From positions 3,286,001-3,350,000 of the forward strand of contig JAHEWK010000004.1 of NCBI GenBank assembly GCA_020740775.1: 64,000 nt of DNA, read 5' to 3'. Every line of letters starts with the position of its first letter. Positions within the stretch are counted from its first letter, which is position 1. The translations under genes were made by a program, and so were the position numbers. Of the stretch, positions 1 through 12,094 are shown piece after piece. This stretch comes from Ilyonectria destructans (lineage: Eukaryota; Ascomycota; Sordariomycetes; Hypocreales; Nectriaceae). The notes below the pieces were generated by a model, which searched no databases, was not told the origin of the DNA, and was given only the letters and a program-made list of their open reading frames with translations.

Positions 1-1
1 A

Positions 2-3000
2 GGGGCGATGAAAGCAGAGTTCGTTCCCGCAATTGCCAGGCGGAATACGACCCAGGTGCTGTTGAAAGCGGGGGCAAAGTCGGAATTGCAATTCTCTACA
101 CCGTTCCAAAGCTCGACAGTGTTATCTCTCCCACTCATATCCTGTACGAAGAGGCCGCATTTTGAGATTGTGGTTGATCTTCTCAATGCTGGGGTTTCCG
201 TTGAAGAGGAAGACTTGGAAGTTTTTGAAAGCTTCTACGAGTCTCACCTTCGTACCACCAAGGATATTTTGAGTCATTTTAATGGTGGAATTGTGTTCGC
301 AGACCTGCTCAGGGCGCTTGGGGGATCAGGAACGCCAACGAATGTACAATCACGCCTATACACCTCGACTCTCAGATTCATGAACCGGATGCAATTGGAC
401 ACAAAAGGAGTATCTTCAGAGGTGCTCCCCGCATTTCACGCAACCAACAGCGAGGTTTCGGTGTTTATCACTTCCGCTATCAAACGCAATGATGTACCTA
501 CGCTCGAGCTATTCCTCGGAAGCAGTCGATCAGAGCGAGTGAGATCCGGTGGGCTTGATGCCTCGGACCCGGATCCCAACTGGACCGCGCTTCACATTGC
601 AATCAAATCGGGGTCATTGAATGTCCTTGACCTGCTTTTGCGATCAGGGTGTGACCCGAACAGCCCAGCAGAGGACGGTAGGACACCTGTGCATTTATGC
701 TGCAAAGACGAACACGAAGATGCACTTCGAACGCTGTTACAATATGGCGCCTCCACTGTCGTGCGGGATAGGAATCTGAAGACCATTTGGCATCGAAGTG
801 CTGAAAAGAACTCCATCAGAATTCTGAAGGTTCTTACAGAACTTGATGAAAAAGACCAAGGATTACAGATGGTGTCGAGTGGAGATGAGACGCCCATCGG
901 TATCACCCTCACCGCGAGATATGAGGCGTGCACCCTTTTTCTTCTGAAATTTTGCGACACTACAGAGTGTTGGAAGAGTCCCAAGTCACTTTTTCGAGCC
1001 GCTGCCAGGCTAGGTTCCTCAGAAGTCATCCAAAAGTTGATCGACATTGGCATTGAGATTGATGGTATCGACGAGAGTACTGGCAACCCGCTGCATTACA
1101 TGTGTACAAATCCGAGCCCCGAATGTTTCAAACTGCTCGCGAGGCTATTCCCTTTGCATCAGCGGCGGCAGCAAGATCTCAAAACTCCATTCGAGATGAT
1201 TCTGTCACGGGCTGTGTCCAGAGAAGATGGGCTGCACCAGGATGTATGTGAAGCCTTACTCTCAGAAGCTTCGATCTATTCAACGCCCTGTGAAGCGACA
1301 ATTCTATGGTCTTTCATCAGCTCAAATATCATGCCGTCAGCCATCAACTCCAGATATGACCTCACATGGCTCGAGAACATACTTTCTACTCTCATCGAAC
1401 AAGGAATTCCGAAATTGTACGAAGAAAAGAGTAACACTTCCGCAATCCTACCATTTATTTCTTGGGTATCCAACGATATCAAGGAGAGAATTGCAATGTT
1501 CACGGGTAGGGTACCGGGCGCCAAATACATTTTCAGCTGGCTATGGATCACTAGAATCATAGTCCAACTCGCCAAAGAAACCAAGTTTTGGGTCAACGCA
1601 TTCACGGACCTCAGCATGGTTGCACTGTTATCAGAGTCTATTATTCATCACGACGGTGCAATGATTACTTTCTTGTTACAGAGTGGCGTGGATGTTCATG
1701 CAAGAGTAGAGCATGTCTCCCCGTTTGAGCTTTCCTGCTTTCCTCGAGTGAATTTGGCCGAAGCCTATTTCGAAACTGTCTTGGTGCATTCCAGACAAGA
1801 AAAAATGTTTCAAGGTAATGAAGCGTTTCAGGGGTTTGGGGTGATTCACTTCACCGCGGTGACTGGGGCCATCACAGCTTCTGTTTCCAGATTAAAGCGC
1901 CTATTGCAAACTGGGGTGGATGTTAATTTGCTAACGACTGATACTTGCGAATCACCACTGCTATATCACATTTCCTGCAACTCTCTTGAAACTGTGGAGG
2001 TTCTTCTCAGTTTTGGAGCTAACCCATGGATCAAAGGTGCAGACTCTTTTGATGCAGCGTTGAAAGCAGTCATTTCAGGCCAGTTGTCACTGTTGGCCAT
2101 GATTGAAGCAGTCTCCCAGGACAAATGTCTCACTCCACTTTGGGACCAAACTTGGAAGGCCCATTGGCATGGAAAATTGTTTTCTGGTGGAAATTCCCTG
2201 CATCTGGCTGCTTGCTATGGTCAACTCGACTGTCTGAAGTTCTACCTCGATCGCGGCCTCTTATGCAATCTCGAGGCTACCGATGATGATCTTGAGACAC
2301 CCATGCACTACGCAGCTCGGTTTGGAATGTCATCGGTCATCGAATTCCTGAATCTTCGTGGTGGCAACATCAACGCAACTTCCCGCTCGGGATTGACTCC
2401 ACTGCACCTAGCAACCATGCTGCAGTACTTAGACGCTATAAAGACTTTAGTCAAACTCGGCGCAAAGCAGACTGCCTGCTCTGCTGGATGTATCCCACTC
2501 GTCTACGCCTATAGGACAGGCAATTCCAACATCATCAGCGCGCTAGAATCTTCTGAGGTTTATGCTCGGACTGAGCAATCAACAACTGACCCGAAGGGAC
2601 TTCGAATCATGGCAGATTTGCTATCCGCTGCCATTCGAAGAAATGATCTTGCTGCTTGTGGGAACATAGTCGCTCTTGGATGTCCGATTGACGTCGAGTT
2701 AAACGATCCCCCAGGCGCCCACCCGTTGATGATTGCCATCAGTGAAGAAAAAAGTACCGGAATCGTGGATTGGCTCCTCCAAAATGGCGCGCCTGTATCG
2801 ACCATTTTCTCTGGGCCTTTCACCAGCGTCCTCGAGGCCGCAATTGAGCGACCAAGTTTCAACTACCTCCTGCCCGCTTTAGCGACTCGGTTCTTTGATG
2901 AGGGAGGTGATTTCCTCAGTCTCCGGCGGAGCCCGCTTCATGCCGCCGCAAGCAATGGAAATGTGGCAGGACTCCAGGTATTACTAGGTGTCTTGCGTGA

Positions 3001-4294
3001 AATAAATTTGGGGCGAGAGAAAGCAATGCAAGTAGTATACAATTGCGGCAGTGAACAGCACACATACTAACAACACATCAGTCTACAAGAAAATGGGATG
3101 GCAACACCGGATCAATCTCGGAACAGAATTATCACTGCTGTCGTTAACCAAAGGGAGACGATTCATGGAGGTTACACACCACTTCACCTAGCAGCAGTTA
3201 GCAACAATGTTCATGTGGCCAGAGTCCTAATCGACAACATGGCGAATATCGAGGAGACGGATAACGATGGCAACACACCCTTACACCTTGCTGCTTTGAA
3301 CAGTTCCACAGAGGTGGCCGAATTGCTTGTGGGCTGTGATGCTTGCCCCGATGTCTTCAACGCGTATGCCAAGACGCCTTTGATGCTTGCTTGTACGCAC
3401 AGCACCTGGAAAACTGTCAAACTTCTGTCTCAGAAGAGTGAGCGCAGCATGATGACAGGCTATTTAGAGCAGACCCCGTTGGATTATATGCTCGGTTTCC
3501 AAGCAAATTCCAGAAACTGCAACCCGGATCTTCGGATCTTCAATCTACTCCTGAACCAAGGGTCCGACTTACATCAAGCAAATGTCTCTGGGAGGTCCGC
3601 TGCCCACCACCTGCTATCCAACCGTTCTCGGGTCCACCTACGTTCAATCTTGAGCACAGATGCGAGTTTGTTAGTGAATCAAAAGACGCAATGGTCTCGC
3701 TCTCACTTTAGGGATTATTCGCAGCCGTCAAACAACCTGCTCGCAGCGACCAGGAACTTTCGACTCCTTCGTCACTATCTCAGCGAGAATGACCTTCGAG
3801 AAACATCAGATCTTGCAAAAGTCGGGAAACACAACCTCTTCTGCGCGGCTGCGTGTTGGGGCGCAGTCGAAGCAATCCAAAACTTGCTTGCAATCGGAGC
3901 GGATCTTGAACATGATTGCCACGAACACGGCACGCCATTGGTAGCGGCAGCTTCATTCCGCAAGCTGGAAGCAGTCAAATGGCTTGTCCGCAAGGGAGCC
4001 AACATAACCTCCGAGGGAAATGGACATTGCATTGGCGGTATCGCGGCTGCAAATTGTGGTTGGTCAATTATGCATTGGCTGTTGGTAGTCCGTCACACTG
4101 AGCAACCTAAACTTGCAAATACTACTTCGGTTGAAGCAGATGAAAAGATTGTTGACTGGTCAGGGGTTTCGACTGTTGAGGTGCCGTTAAAGTGGGAGTG
4201 GAGGAAACGGCGAGGAGAGACAATGCTGGAATATGCCCAGAGGCGGCAGACAATCGTGTTGAAGCTGAGAGGAAGGGTATTGTTTGTAAATTGA
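2..4294 (+). CDS. Large ankyrin-repeat protein, 5' end beyond the window
   Basis: Two exons, 2-3027 and 3082-4294. Counted from the first in-frame ATG at 8 the protein is 1410 aa, but no stop precedes that ATG and the first residues already look like an ankyrin unit, so the true start probably lies left of the window. Ankyrin signatures (TPLHLAA, NALHIA-like) recur around residues 190-260, 730-850 and 1030-1100, separated by degenerate repeats. No catalytic domain is visible; a NACHT or other N-terminal domain could be upstream. The two parts are out of frame with any GT donor near the junction. A GC donor (GCAAGT at 3028), branch CTAAC (3067-3071) and CAG acceptor ending 3081 restore the frame exactly. 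Function is probably protein-protein interaction; partner unknown. Confidence 0.85.
3028..3081 (+). other. GC-AG intron in the ankyrin gene
   Basis: The donor is GCAAGT and the acceptor is CAG, with CTAAC 11 bases before the acceptor. It is the only donor/acceptor pair I found here that joins the two long ankyrin reading frames without a stop or frameshift. Confidence 0.7.
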
Positions 4295-4824
4295 AGAGTC
4301 TAAGGATTCAAGTAATATCGGATAATATTTTGTCTACTTTATTTGGCGATAAGAATTAAATTGCCAGTTAGAATCATCATGTCAGTAGTGATAAACACCA
4401 ATGTTAAGTTAACTCTACTCATTCTGCAGAATCAAACCCAAAGAACGACAAGCTCGCTCGCGCCGGCAAACACCCTCGATATTTGGTTATTGACAATATA
4501 CTAATAGCGCTGTTATCCCCGCACCCAAAACACTTCATGTGGCTTTAGGTGGAGTGGGTTTGTGTGAGGGTCGCCATCGGCTTCCCTCGAGACGAGTCAC
4601 CCCGCGACACGAGCGGACCACTAATGGATCCACATGCGTACCAACACTCCAATACGGGAGTCGCAATTACAATGAGCATATTGGCGTGCGATGTTCAGTA
4701 CCTATGAGCGCAATCCAAGTCTGAATAAAACCTGAGGACAACCCTGCTGTCCGTCCAAGCAAAACCAGCTCCGCAAATTCTCAAAAAGTCATTTCACATA
4801 TATATCCACTTTTTCACCCCAGCC
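4295..4824. other. Intergenic, aldolase promoter side
   Basis: No gene seen. A TATA-like stretch (CATATATATCC, about 4797-4807) followed by a pyrimidine tract sits just before the aldolase ATG at 4825. Confidence 0.5.
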
Positions 4825-5754
4825 ATGACTACCGACAACGATTGGAGGGAGAAGAACCGCACGGTTCAGATTCTAAATGCCGCCGAAGAGGGCAAGTACG
4901 GTGTTATCGCCGCAATTGCGTACAACCTCGAGCAGATTCTAGGCTTGGTCAGAGCCGCCGAGGAGGCTCGGTCTCCGCTCATCATCCAGTTCTTTCCCTG
5001 GGCCATCACCTTCTCAGATGGTCTGCTAATACGCACGGCCGCTGACGCTGCTCGCCGTGCTACCGTCCCCATTTCAATCCACCTGGATCACGCCCAGGAT
5101 GAGGCCCTGATCAAGAGAGCCGCCGAAGAGTTGCCGTTTGACAGCATCATGGTCGACATGTCGCACTACGAAATGGCTGAGAACTTGGAGAAGACAGCGA
5201 AGTGGGTGAAATATTGTCATGAGAGACAGATCGCCACTGAAGCAGAACCGGGCCGTATCGAAGGAGGGGAAGATGGAGTTATGGACACGGCTGGCCTAGA
5301 GGCTAGCAAGACAACTCCTGAGGAAGTGGATAACTTCATCGCGACCGGTGTTGAGTCTCTGGCGCCAGCGTTCGGAAATGTCCATGGCGAGTACGGACCA
5401 GAAGGACCCCAGCTTGACTTTGAGAGGTGATTACACAGCTTATCCCTACCCTTAATCTATTCTCCCTGACAAAGTTCCACTAGGTTGGCCGAAATTCGTG
5501 CTCAGGCCAATAGAAGAGTGAGGCTGGTGCTCCACGGAACAAACGGATTTGCTCCCGACCTGCTGAAAAAATGCATCGCAGCTGGGGTCTCCAAGATCAA
5601 CGTTAACAGGTTAGTTCTGGATTACTACTACATCCACTTGCGGTCTCAAGCACCCCATCTCTCCCATACCACCCTTTTGGAGGAAGGGGTTGAGAAGGTG
5701 GTGGCGCAAACCGCAGAGTGGATGGGCATTTGTGGTTCTGCTGGAAAGGCATAA
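4825..5754 (+). CDS. Class II (zinc) ketose-bisphosphate aldolase
   Basis: Exons 4825-5426 and 5484-5754 (57-bp intron with branch CTGAC) give about 290 aa, the usual length for the class II fructose-bisphosphate aldolase family. These enzymes cleave ketose 1,6-bisphosphates (fructose or tagatose type) into two trioses using Zn2+. Visible motifs are the HLDHA zinc/catalytic segment, a GGEDG loop, GNVHG carrying a zinc histidine, HGTNG carrying the third histidine, and the SKINVN phosphate-binding segment near the end. It differs from a housekeeping enzyme in being one of the compact fungal paralogues, so the real substrate may be another ketose phosphate. It ends about 105 bp from the convergent end of the Zn2Cys6 regulator gene, and two sugar-type dehydrogenases follow, which suggests a polyol or rare-sugar route. 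Confidence 0.9.
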
Positions 5755-5859
5755 CTGTCTGACGGGGTAACTAGCCGTACATCAGATCGTTTGAGACATA
5801 AAACAGGCCAATCGTTTTTATTACATTGGGTACCAGTATTGCTAGGCATAAATTCAACC

Positions 5860-8326
5860 TCACTCTAAGGACTTATCAAATCTCTGCCAAATCATAGACA
5901 ACTCTTCTCCGAGAGATTTCGCCGGCCACCCAGTTCGTGCTCTACAGTCATCTAGGAGCTGTATTACTGAAACACGCTGTCCTATGTCTTCGACTGACAT
6001 GCCGGCTAAACCTCGAAACTCGATATTAGATAAGAATTTCAGGGCTACTTGGAAGATCAACTTACCAATAAAGACACATTGCGAAGACATGACGCCCGAG
6101 GCGAAATCTGTCAAAGTTGATGCAATCCCACAAACCATCATGATCCCCTGCTTCAGTTTTCCTTTTTGCTCAAGGTACGCGTCGATACCACCTGCTCGAG
6201 GACGATGGAGAGATATCAAAATCAGGGCGCAGTAGTACAACTGTAACGCCACGCCTATTCTCAGTCAGTCAAACCATACAAGTTGATTGATGTCGATCAA
6301 CATTACCAAACGCAGGCGGGTGAACCCAGATGGGTGGAAATACATCATTGGAGTCCGTGGAAACAGGGAGTGCCTCAAATTCGACCGTCAAATGTTTTCT
6401 CCAATCACTCCATTTCTCCAACAGAGCATCAGCCTTAGATACCCTCGAAGCGAAATAGTTATTGTCCTCTTCCGTCTCCTCCTTGGAGCAGAAACTCACT
6501 ACCTGGGCAAAGAGATAGACAGATCTTGCGGCGAGTTCGCAAGGGTCCAAGGCGTCAAACGACCTTGTTGGCCACCAAAAGGTGAATGGCTTTCGTTCCT
6601 CGCGGAACGCAGCCCAGATATCCTGACACAGCCATGCCCACCAAACTCCCTGCCTTAAGCCTCCAGAATCGCCATGGATGACTTGGGAACGTTGGATCCA
6701 AAAGACGCCTTTAAGGTGTCTCTCCCAGTCGGTGCTTGATCCATCCAGCATCTCGTAAGTGGAGATGATAATGGAGATGGCCAAGAGCTCCAGACTAACC
6801 TTGTACGTGTCATATCGCATTGCTTCTTGGCTGTAATGCAATGTCTTGTAGTAGTACCTGACAGCATCATTTGAGTCAGGAGGAGTGAAGTCTGGCTTTC
6901 CTGGCGGATTGTTGGCGTTGAGGGAGAGGTGACGAGCGGATAGTGCCAAGATGGCATTGATCAGACCAAAATTATGCATCTACAAGGGTCAGATTCCATA
7001 TGGAAATGCGTAGGTTAATCATCCAAACTCACAGCAAGGTGAGGCACGAAGGTACCAAATGGCTTTTTGGGCTCGAATAGATCTATCTACCCTCGGGTGT
7101 TAGAAGTTGTAGTTTGTTCAATCGGCATTGACTCTAGTGCCTAGGCCAAGCACACTTGACTTACCCATTGGCTAACATGGTGCACAAAGTGATGAAATAA
7201 TCTGCATTCTTGCTGGGATAGTTTTATGGGCTCAATCGAGTACCAAGCGTGCTTTTCTGATACTTGATCACTCCCTAACTGCGGCAATCTCTCTTGCAGA
7301 GACGCATGTAATGTTCTAGACGTGACCGAGCGCGAGTCAGCTTCAGTCAGGAAGACAGGTGTCTGCTGGTCCTCCGCTATAGACGCCGGGGTTTGGACGA
7401 CGGAATTGCCAAACATGCTGAGCGCGCTATACTCGAGGTTAATTTCGGCCAAGATTCCATTATCGAGGACTGCGTCCCTTATCAGGAGCTCTAGCCATCT
7501 GGCCGTTGGAGTCTCGACACCATGGCTAGTCGAGGAAATGGAGCCGGCTGCAAAACCTGGTAAGCCAGTGTATGCTGTATTTTGACGTGGCGACAGTGCA
7601 TTGTGACTGTCTGGCTGGTAGCACTGATGTTCTCTGGTCGAGTCCGTGACCCGGTGGCATACGCTTCGGTCGCCTCCAAGGGATTGTCCTGGCCTGAGAG
7701 AGCTAAGTATTCGAGGCGTCGATTCATTGACAATGGCATTTGCCTCGACAACAATCGGAGATAGATCAGTCTGTCTCTTATTGAGACTAGACTGAGAAAT
7801 TTGTACGGGAGGCCCCAAGTTCACCGAGATGGACTGCTGCTCTTCCAAGAGTGGTGTTGTGGGATTTAACGGGGGGACGCTTGTAACGCTGGGTGCAGCA
7901 ACATCCTCGTCATAATTAAGAACGGAAGCATCGTTAATTATGTCGCTTTCTCCACCAATCCCCTCATCATCTGAACCGCTGGCGGCAGTGATTGTGTTTG
8001 TAGCTGTAGTTGTAGGAGTGGGCAAGGTTGGGGTTGGGGTTGGAGTTTTGGGGACTGGCTGATCTTGCTGTGTCTCATACACACAATCGGCTTTCCTTCT
8101 GGCGCAGCCTGCGCAGACGGGCTTGGCCTCATTGCATCGAACACGGCGACGTCGACAGGTCAGGCTAAAACCAGGCGTAGTCAGCACAACAATATCTTGA
8201 GATAAATAAGGGCCAGGGTGCTCACCACCCAGTCTTTTTACGCAGGCCCTTACCACGCGTTGGTCGATTACGAGTGAAGCGCCGCTCATCCTGGGGCTCT
8301 GTTTGAGGCGTTGAACTACCGGTCAT
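5860..8326 (-). CDS. Zn2Cys6 transcription factor with fungal-specific TF domain
   Basis: Five exons on the minus strand: 8326-8226, 8164-7165, 7086-7033, 6979-6307, 6254-5860; they total 741 codons (740 aa). The binuclear zinc cluster is C34-x2-C37-x6-C44-x6-C51-x2-C54-x6-C61, near the N-terminus. The codon for the first cysteine is split by intron 1, so a start chosen inside that intron region would lose it; the ATG at 8326 keeps the cluster intact. A low-complexity Thr/Pro segment follows. The C-terminal half (from about residue 360, with LFHHFVHHV, LSARHLSLN and ARTGWP segments) resembles the fungal-specific TF domain 2 family. It binds DNA in the nucleus. Its neighbours, an aldolase and two SDR genes, are plausible targets, but no site was proved. 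Confidence 0.92.
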
Positions 8327-9370
8327 TGGGGGGGCTAAGATTCCAGGACGATGTTGCTCTACCAACCGTGGCAGCGGTTTATTTCAGTCGGTATGGGTCA
8401 TGCGCAATGTAATCAAAGAGCTTTAGAACACGATTCGATAAAATCCAATTGACAGTCAGTTGATTGAATGGAGAAGCGAGAATCCGGGGGCGAGCACTGG
8501 GTCAGGACCGGGGACTTAGGGCGGTCTATCTGTTCATCCGCTCATCTTAGCTCCTTAGCTGTTCCTGGTCTCAGAAACATTGACTTCCGGAGCCGTTGGC
8601 AGCCTAGGGATCTTACTCCACTTCCCCGCATGAGACAGTCACGGCTATCGCAACCCAATGGTCCAGGACTCCAGGGTAGCATACGAGCGACTTTTCTTAA
8701 CTTTGACACATCACTCCCAAGGGCTGTAATTATTCATCGAAGCATTTGAGAAGGGAATTAATACATGTATTTAACATTCCCAATCATGATTAGAGCTTCA
8801 GAAACACCAAAGTGACCTTGTGGGGAACCATGACAGCTATGCTTAGAACGTAATACTTCACCGCTCCAGAAGATCAAGATCGGGACATCTCCAGCCTTAG
8901 CCCCGAAAAATTATCGCCAGATCGAATATTACCGAATAATTAGTTAGGACAGGGGTTTCCCCTCTCGCGTCAAATCCACCCCTTGCTATTCGCATCATGG
9001 CAACAAGTCATTGGCTCTGCGCGGATGTACGCGATGCCCTCGCCTCGAGGGATGCCAAGACTACCGCGTCTCGGGGCCACAAATAGTGGAGGCGGCGCCT
9101 GTTGTATCCGCTGATCGGCGTCACGGGGCGCTCACCCGCTGTCGGCCAATTGTTCGTAGAAGGTTGTTGTGAAGGCGCTCGGCGGCAGCTTGTCTGCTGT
9201 GTGAGTGGTATTTTGCCTGCCGCGCGTTGCATTTAAAACAACCTGTCTCGCACAGTTATTCCTTTCTTGATCCTCACTATCCTCGCTATCTTTAATTTGG
9301 TACTGTTTTCTAAGACGTCGCTCCAATTAATACCGACGTCCTCAACCAATTCACGCCCACATCGCCCAAT
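8327..9370. other. Divergent promoter region, regulator and SDR gene
   Basis: About 1 kb between divergently transcribed genes. No convincing coding sequence. It contains a stress-element-like palindrome at 8951-8963 and a TTTAAA TATA-like run near 9231. Confidence 0.5.
8951..8963. promoter_or_regulatory. Inverted AGGGG/CCCCT pair (STRE-like)
   Basis: AGGGG, a 3-base TTT spacer, then CCCCT make a perfect inverted repeat about 410 bp upstream of the SDR start. AGGGG is the core of the Msn2/4-type stress response element known in fungi; use here is inference. Confidence 0.35.
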
Positions 9371-10411
9371 ATGAGCCCCTCCGCTGTCCCAGCTGCCGCA
9401 CCCGCCGCCGAGGTTCAGGTCCAGACCCAAGTCACCTTGGGCGGAAAAGTCATTGCCAGTACGTTATCCACCTGTAACTCATAATTGGCATATTTTCTAA
9501 CACTGGCGCAGTCACTGGAGCCAACCGAGGAATTGGCCTGGGTGTCGCCGAGTGCTGCCTTGACAATGGAGCTGCTGTAGTTTACTCTATCGATCTGGCT
9601 GAGCCGGGTGAAGAGTTTGCCGAAGTCGAGAAGAAGTACCCTGGCCGCATCAAGGCTCTTCAGGCCGACTCCACGAAGGAGGCTAGCATTACTACCGCCG
9701 TTGAGAAGATCGTTGAGCAGGAGGGTGCCATTCACGGCATGGTCGTCAACGCTGGCCGCACCAACCACAAGGCCGCCCTTGACTTCACTGAGGAGGAGAT
9801 CCACAACCTCTTCGCTATTAACGTACGTTTAACCCACATGCCTTATGCGCAAGACAAATACTGAAATTGATGGCATTAACAGCTGTTTGGCGCTTTCTAT
9901 TCCGCTCGAGCCGCCGCTCGAGCTTTCATCAAGTTGGGTATTAAGGGCTCCATCGTCTTCACTGCCTCCATGGCTTCCTACCGGCCTAACAAGGTAAGAG
10001 TCCATTCGAGCCAAACACACTAGAAAGTCATACTAATTAGTTTATAGCGGGTGCCTTCTGCCCCTTACGGTGCATCCAAGGCCGGTGTTCGCAACATGAC
10101 ACACACTCTTGCTATGGAGTGGGCCCAGTACGGCATCCGAGTCAACTCTGTCTCACCCGGCCTGGTTGAGACTGCAATGACCTACTGGGTCCCTCAGCAG
10201 CCCGATTGGGAGCAACAACTCAAGTACTACGGTGGAATGCCCCGTCTCGCCAAGGTCGGCGAGTTGGGCGGTGCCTACGTTTACCTTCTCAGTGAGGCAG
10301 CCAGCTACACCACATCTATCGATATCCCCGTCAATGGCGTCATTGGAAGTAAGTACATCAGTCAACTTGTACAGAACTTTTATGCTAACTTTCCTTTTCC
10401 TAGTCTGTTAA
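9371..10411 (+). CDS. Short-chain dehydrogenase/reductase, sugar-alcohol dehydrogenase type
   Basis: Five exons, 9371-9458, 9512-9822, 9883-9993, 10048-10348, 10404-10411; 272 aa. The last exon supplies only eight bases ending in TAA. Classical SDR features are present: nucleotide-binding TGANRGIG near residue 32, NAG, a serine in the FTASM strand, the catalytic YGASK pair, and a C-terminal substrate loop. It matches the fungal sorbose/xylulose reductase and arabinitol dehydrogenase group, enzymes that interconvert ketoses and polyols with NAD(P)H; the exact substrate cannot be read. Acts in the cytosol (no signal peptide). It is adjacent to a Zn2Cys6 regulator and a ketose-bisphosphate aldolase, with a second SDR of similar type downstream. 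Confidence 0.9.
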
Positions 10412-11182
10412 GTGTGGAATATCTAAATAAGATATGTTGAAATGAATAAATAGAGAGTACCATAAATAAAATACATACACCATGTCGTTTCTAAAATTGG
10501 CTTATTATATTACCTATTGCGGCGCCGTGTCTCACCTCCATCCATATACTGAATGACGTTGAAGGGACCAAGCGTATATACTACACCCACCCAAACCGTA
10601 AGTATTGAGCGTCTATCTTCCCTCGCTAATTTAGTGACTCGTCGGATAATATTCAACGTTAGAGAGTGTTCCGTGCCCTATGAAATCAGCTCCAATGTCC
10701 CTTCAGAAGTTTCACTGTTGACTCATCGAAGGGCATTGAAGTATTTGGATATTTTAGCATGATATACTAGATATATCAAAGGGTTACAGCAGTTACAAAC
10801 AATAGACATACATTCTTAGCGATATATTCAGTACTAATTAATCCAATGGGAGTGTTGCCCGGTTACTTTTGTATCGAGTCCGCAACGCAGATCAAACTGA
10901 ATGAATCTCAAATTGAGGGTTTAGCAACGAAAACGTGCGCAAAGAAAACAAAGTAGATACAAACATATGACGTTGCCTATCGGTGGGCGTATTGGCCAAA
11001 TCACTCAGTTCGTATTTGCTGTGAACAGTTCGAAGCCATTTAGACCTGGGTAATTACAGTTTCAAACAGCTTATGATTAACTAGAGAGTGATAATCTGAA
11101 AATTCGCCAATCATTGCGAGATCAATTTAAACGTAAAGCTTGGAACTGAGATGAGAACTTCATCCACAGATAATATGAAAGT
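10412..11182. other. Intergenic between convergent SDR genes
   Basis: About 770 bp, AT-rich, between the 3' ends of the two SDR genes. I see no gene. Confidence 0.45.
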
Positions 11183-12094
11183 CTATGGAAGAGTAAAGCC
11201 ACCATCAATAATAACATTGGACCCCGTCATGTAGCATGATGCATCACTGGCTAGGAAGACGTAAACCTATGCGCGAAATTAGTTCTGCAGCGTCAACTGC
11301 AATTTCAATTTGGTACATACTCCTTTTAGCTCCTCGGGCTTGCAAACTCGCCCAGCCGGAATCATACTAAGCCATTTATCGAGGAGCTCCTTCGGTTGCC
11401 GCGTCATCACTATATTAATGTTAGTCTTTCTGAATAGAATATTAAATATTACCTGTGACTTACTCTTGGTGTAAATGTATCCTGGCGAGACGCAGTTTAC
11501 TCGGGCAAAGTCGGTCCACTCCACAGCAAGACTCTTTGCAAGTTGTAATACTCCAGCCTTGGATGAATTATATGCTGCCTGAGTCTGAGGAACGTTGACA
11601 AGCCCTGCGCTGACGGATGCCGTGATAACAAGGTTTCCCCTTCCCTGCTTCTTGAAGATTTTGCCGGCTGCGAGCGCTGTCCACATGACACCGTCATAGT
11701 TGACGCTGTTCATGTACTGCCAAGTAGTCTCCGTATATTCGAGAGATGGTACATTCTGACAAACTCCCGCGTTGGCCACCATGATATCCAGTTGACCATT
11801 GCCAAATTCTTCAACAATCTGGTTCACGGTTCGCTCGAGTCTTTCTCGGTTTGTCACATCACATTTATAGGCAGCAATTCTTGCTCCTGTCTTCTTGGAA
11901 ACCCTTCCTGCAATCTCTTCGGTGTCTGTGCTGGTTTTGTAGATGAATGCAACGTCGGCTCCAGCTTCGGCGAGACCAGTAACGACCTGAAGGCCGATGC
12001 CTCTGGAACCACCAGTAACAATGGCAATTTTCCCCTTGAGACTGAATTGTGACAGCACAGGCGTGTCGACGTTGGCGGGCTGATACAGAGGCAT
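11183..12094 (-). CDS. Short-chain dehydrogenase, mannitol dehydrogenase / sorbose reductase type
   Basis: Three exons, 12094-11464, 11409-11321, 11266-11183; 267 aa, standard SDR length. The start chosen (MPLYQP) is the one that gives the family's normal N-terminus; a longer reading frame runs upstream to 12190 without support. Motifs: TGGSRGIG cofactor site, CDVT, VANAG, catalytic ITAS and YNSSK, and the C-terminal SDASCYMTGSN / DGGFTLP end, which is reached only after splicing the second intron. This is the NADP(H)-dependent polyol/ketose reductase family (mannitol 2-dehydrogenase, L-xylulose or sorbose reductase). It probably works with the neighbouring aldolase and SDR in polyol metabolism; substrate unproved. 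Confidence 0.9.

Noticed and set aside
592..1086. 164-codon minus-strand frame inside the ankyrin gene
   Set aside because: Shadow of ankyrin coding sequence.
8468..8749. 93-codon plus-strand frame between the regulator and the SDR gene
   Set aside because: Located in a divergent promoter, no recognisable protein features.
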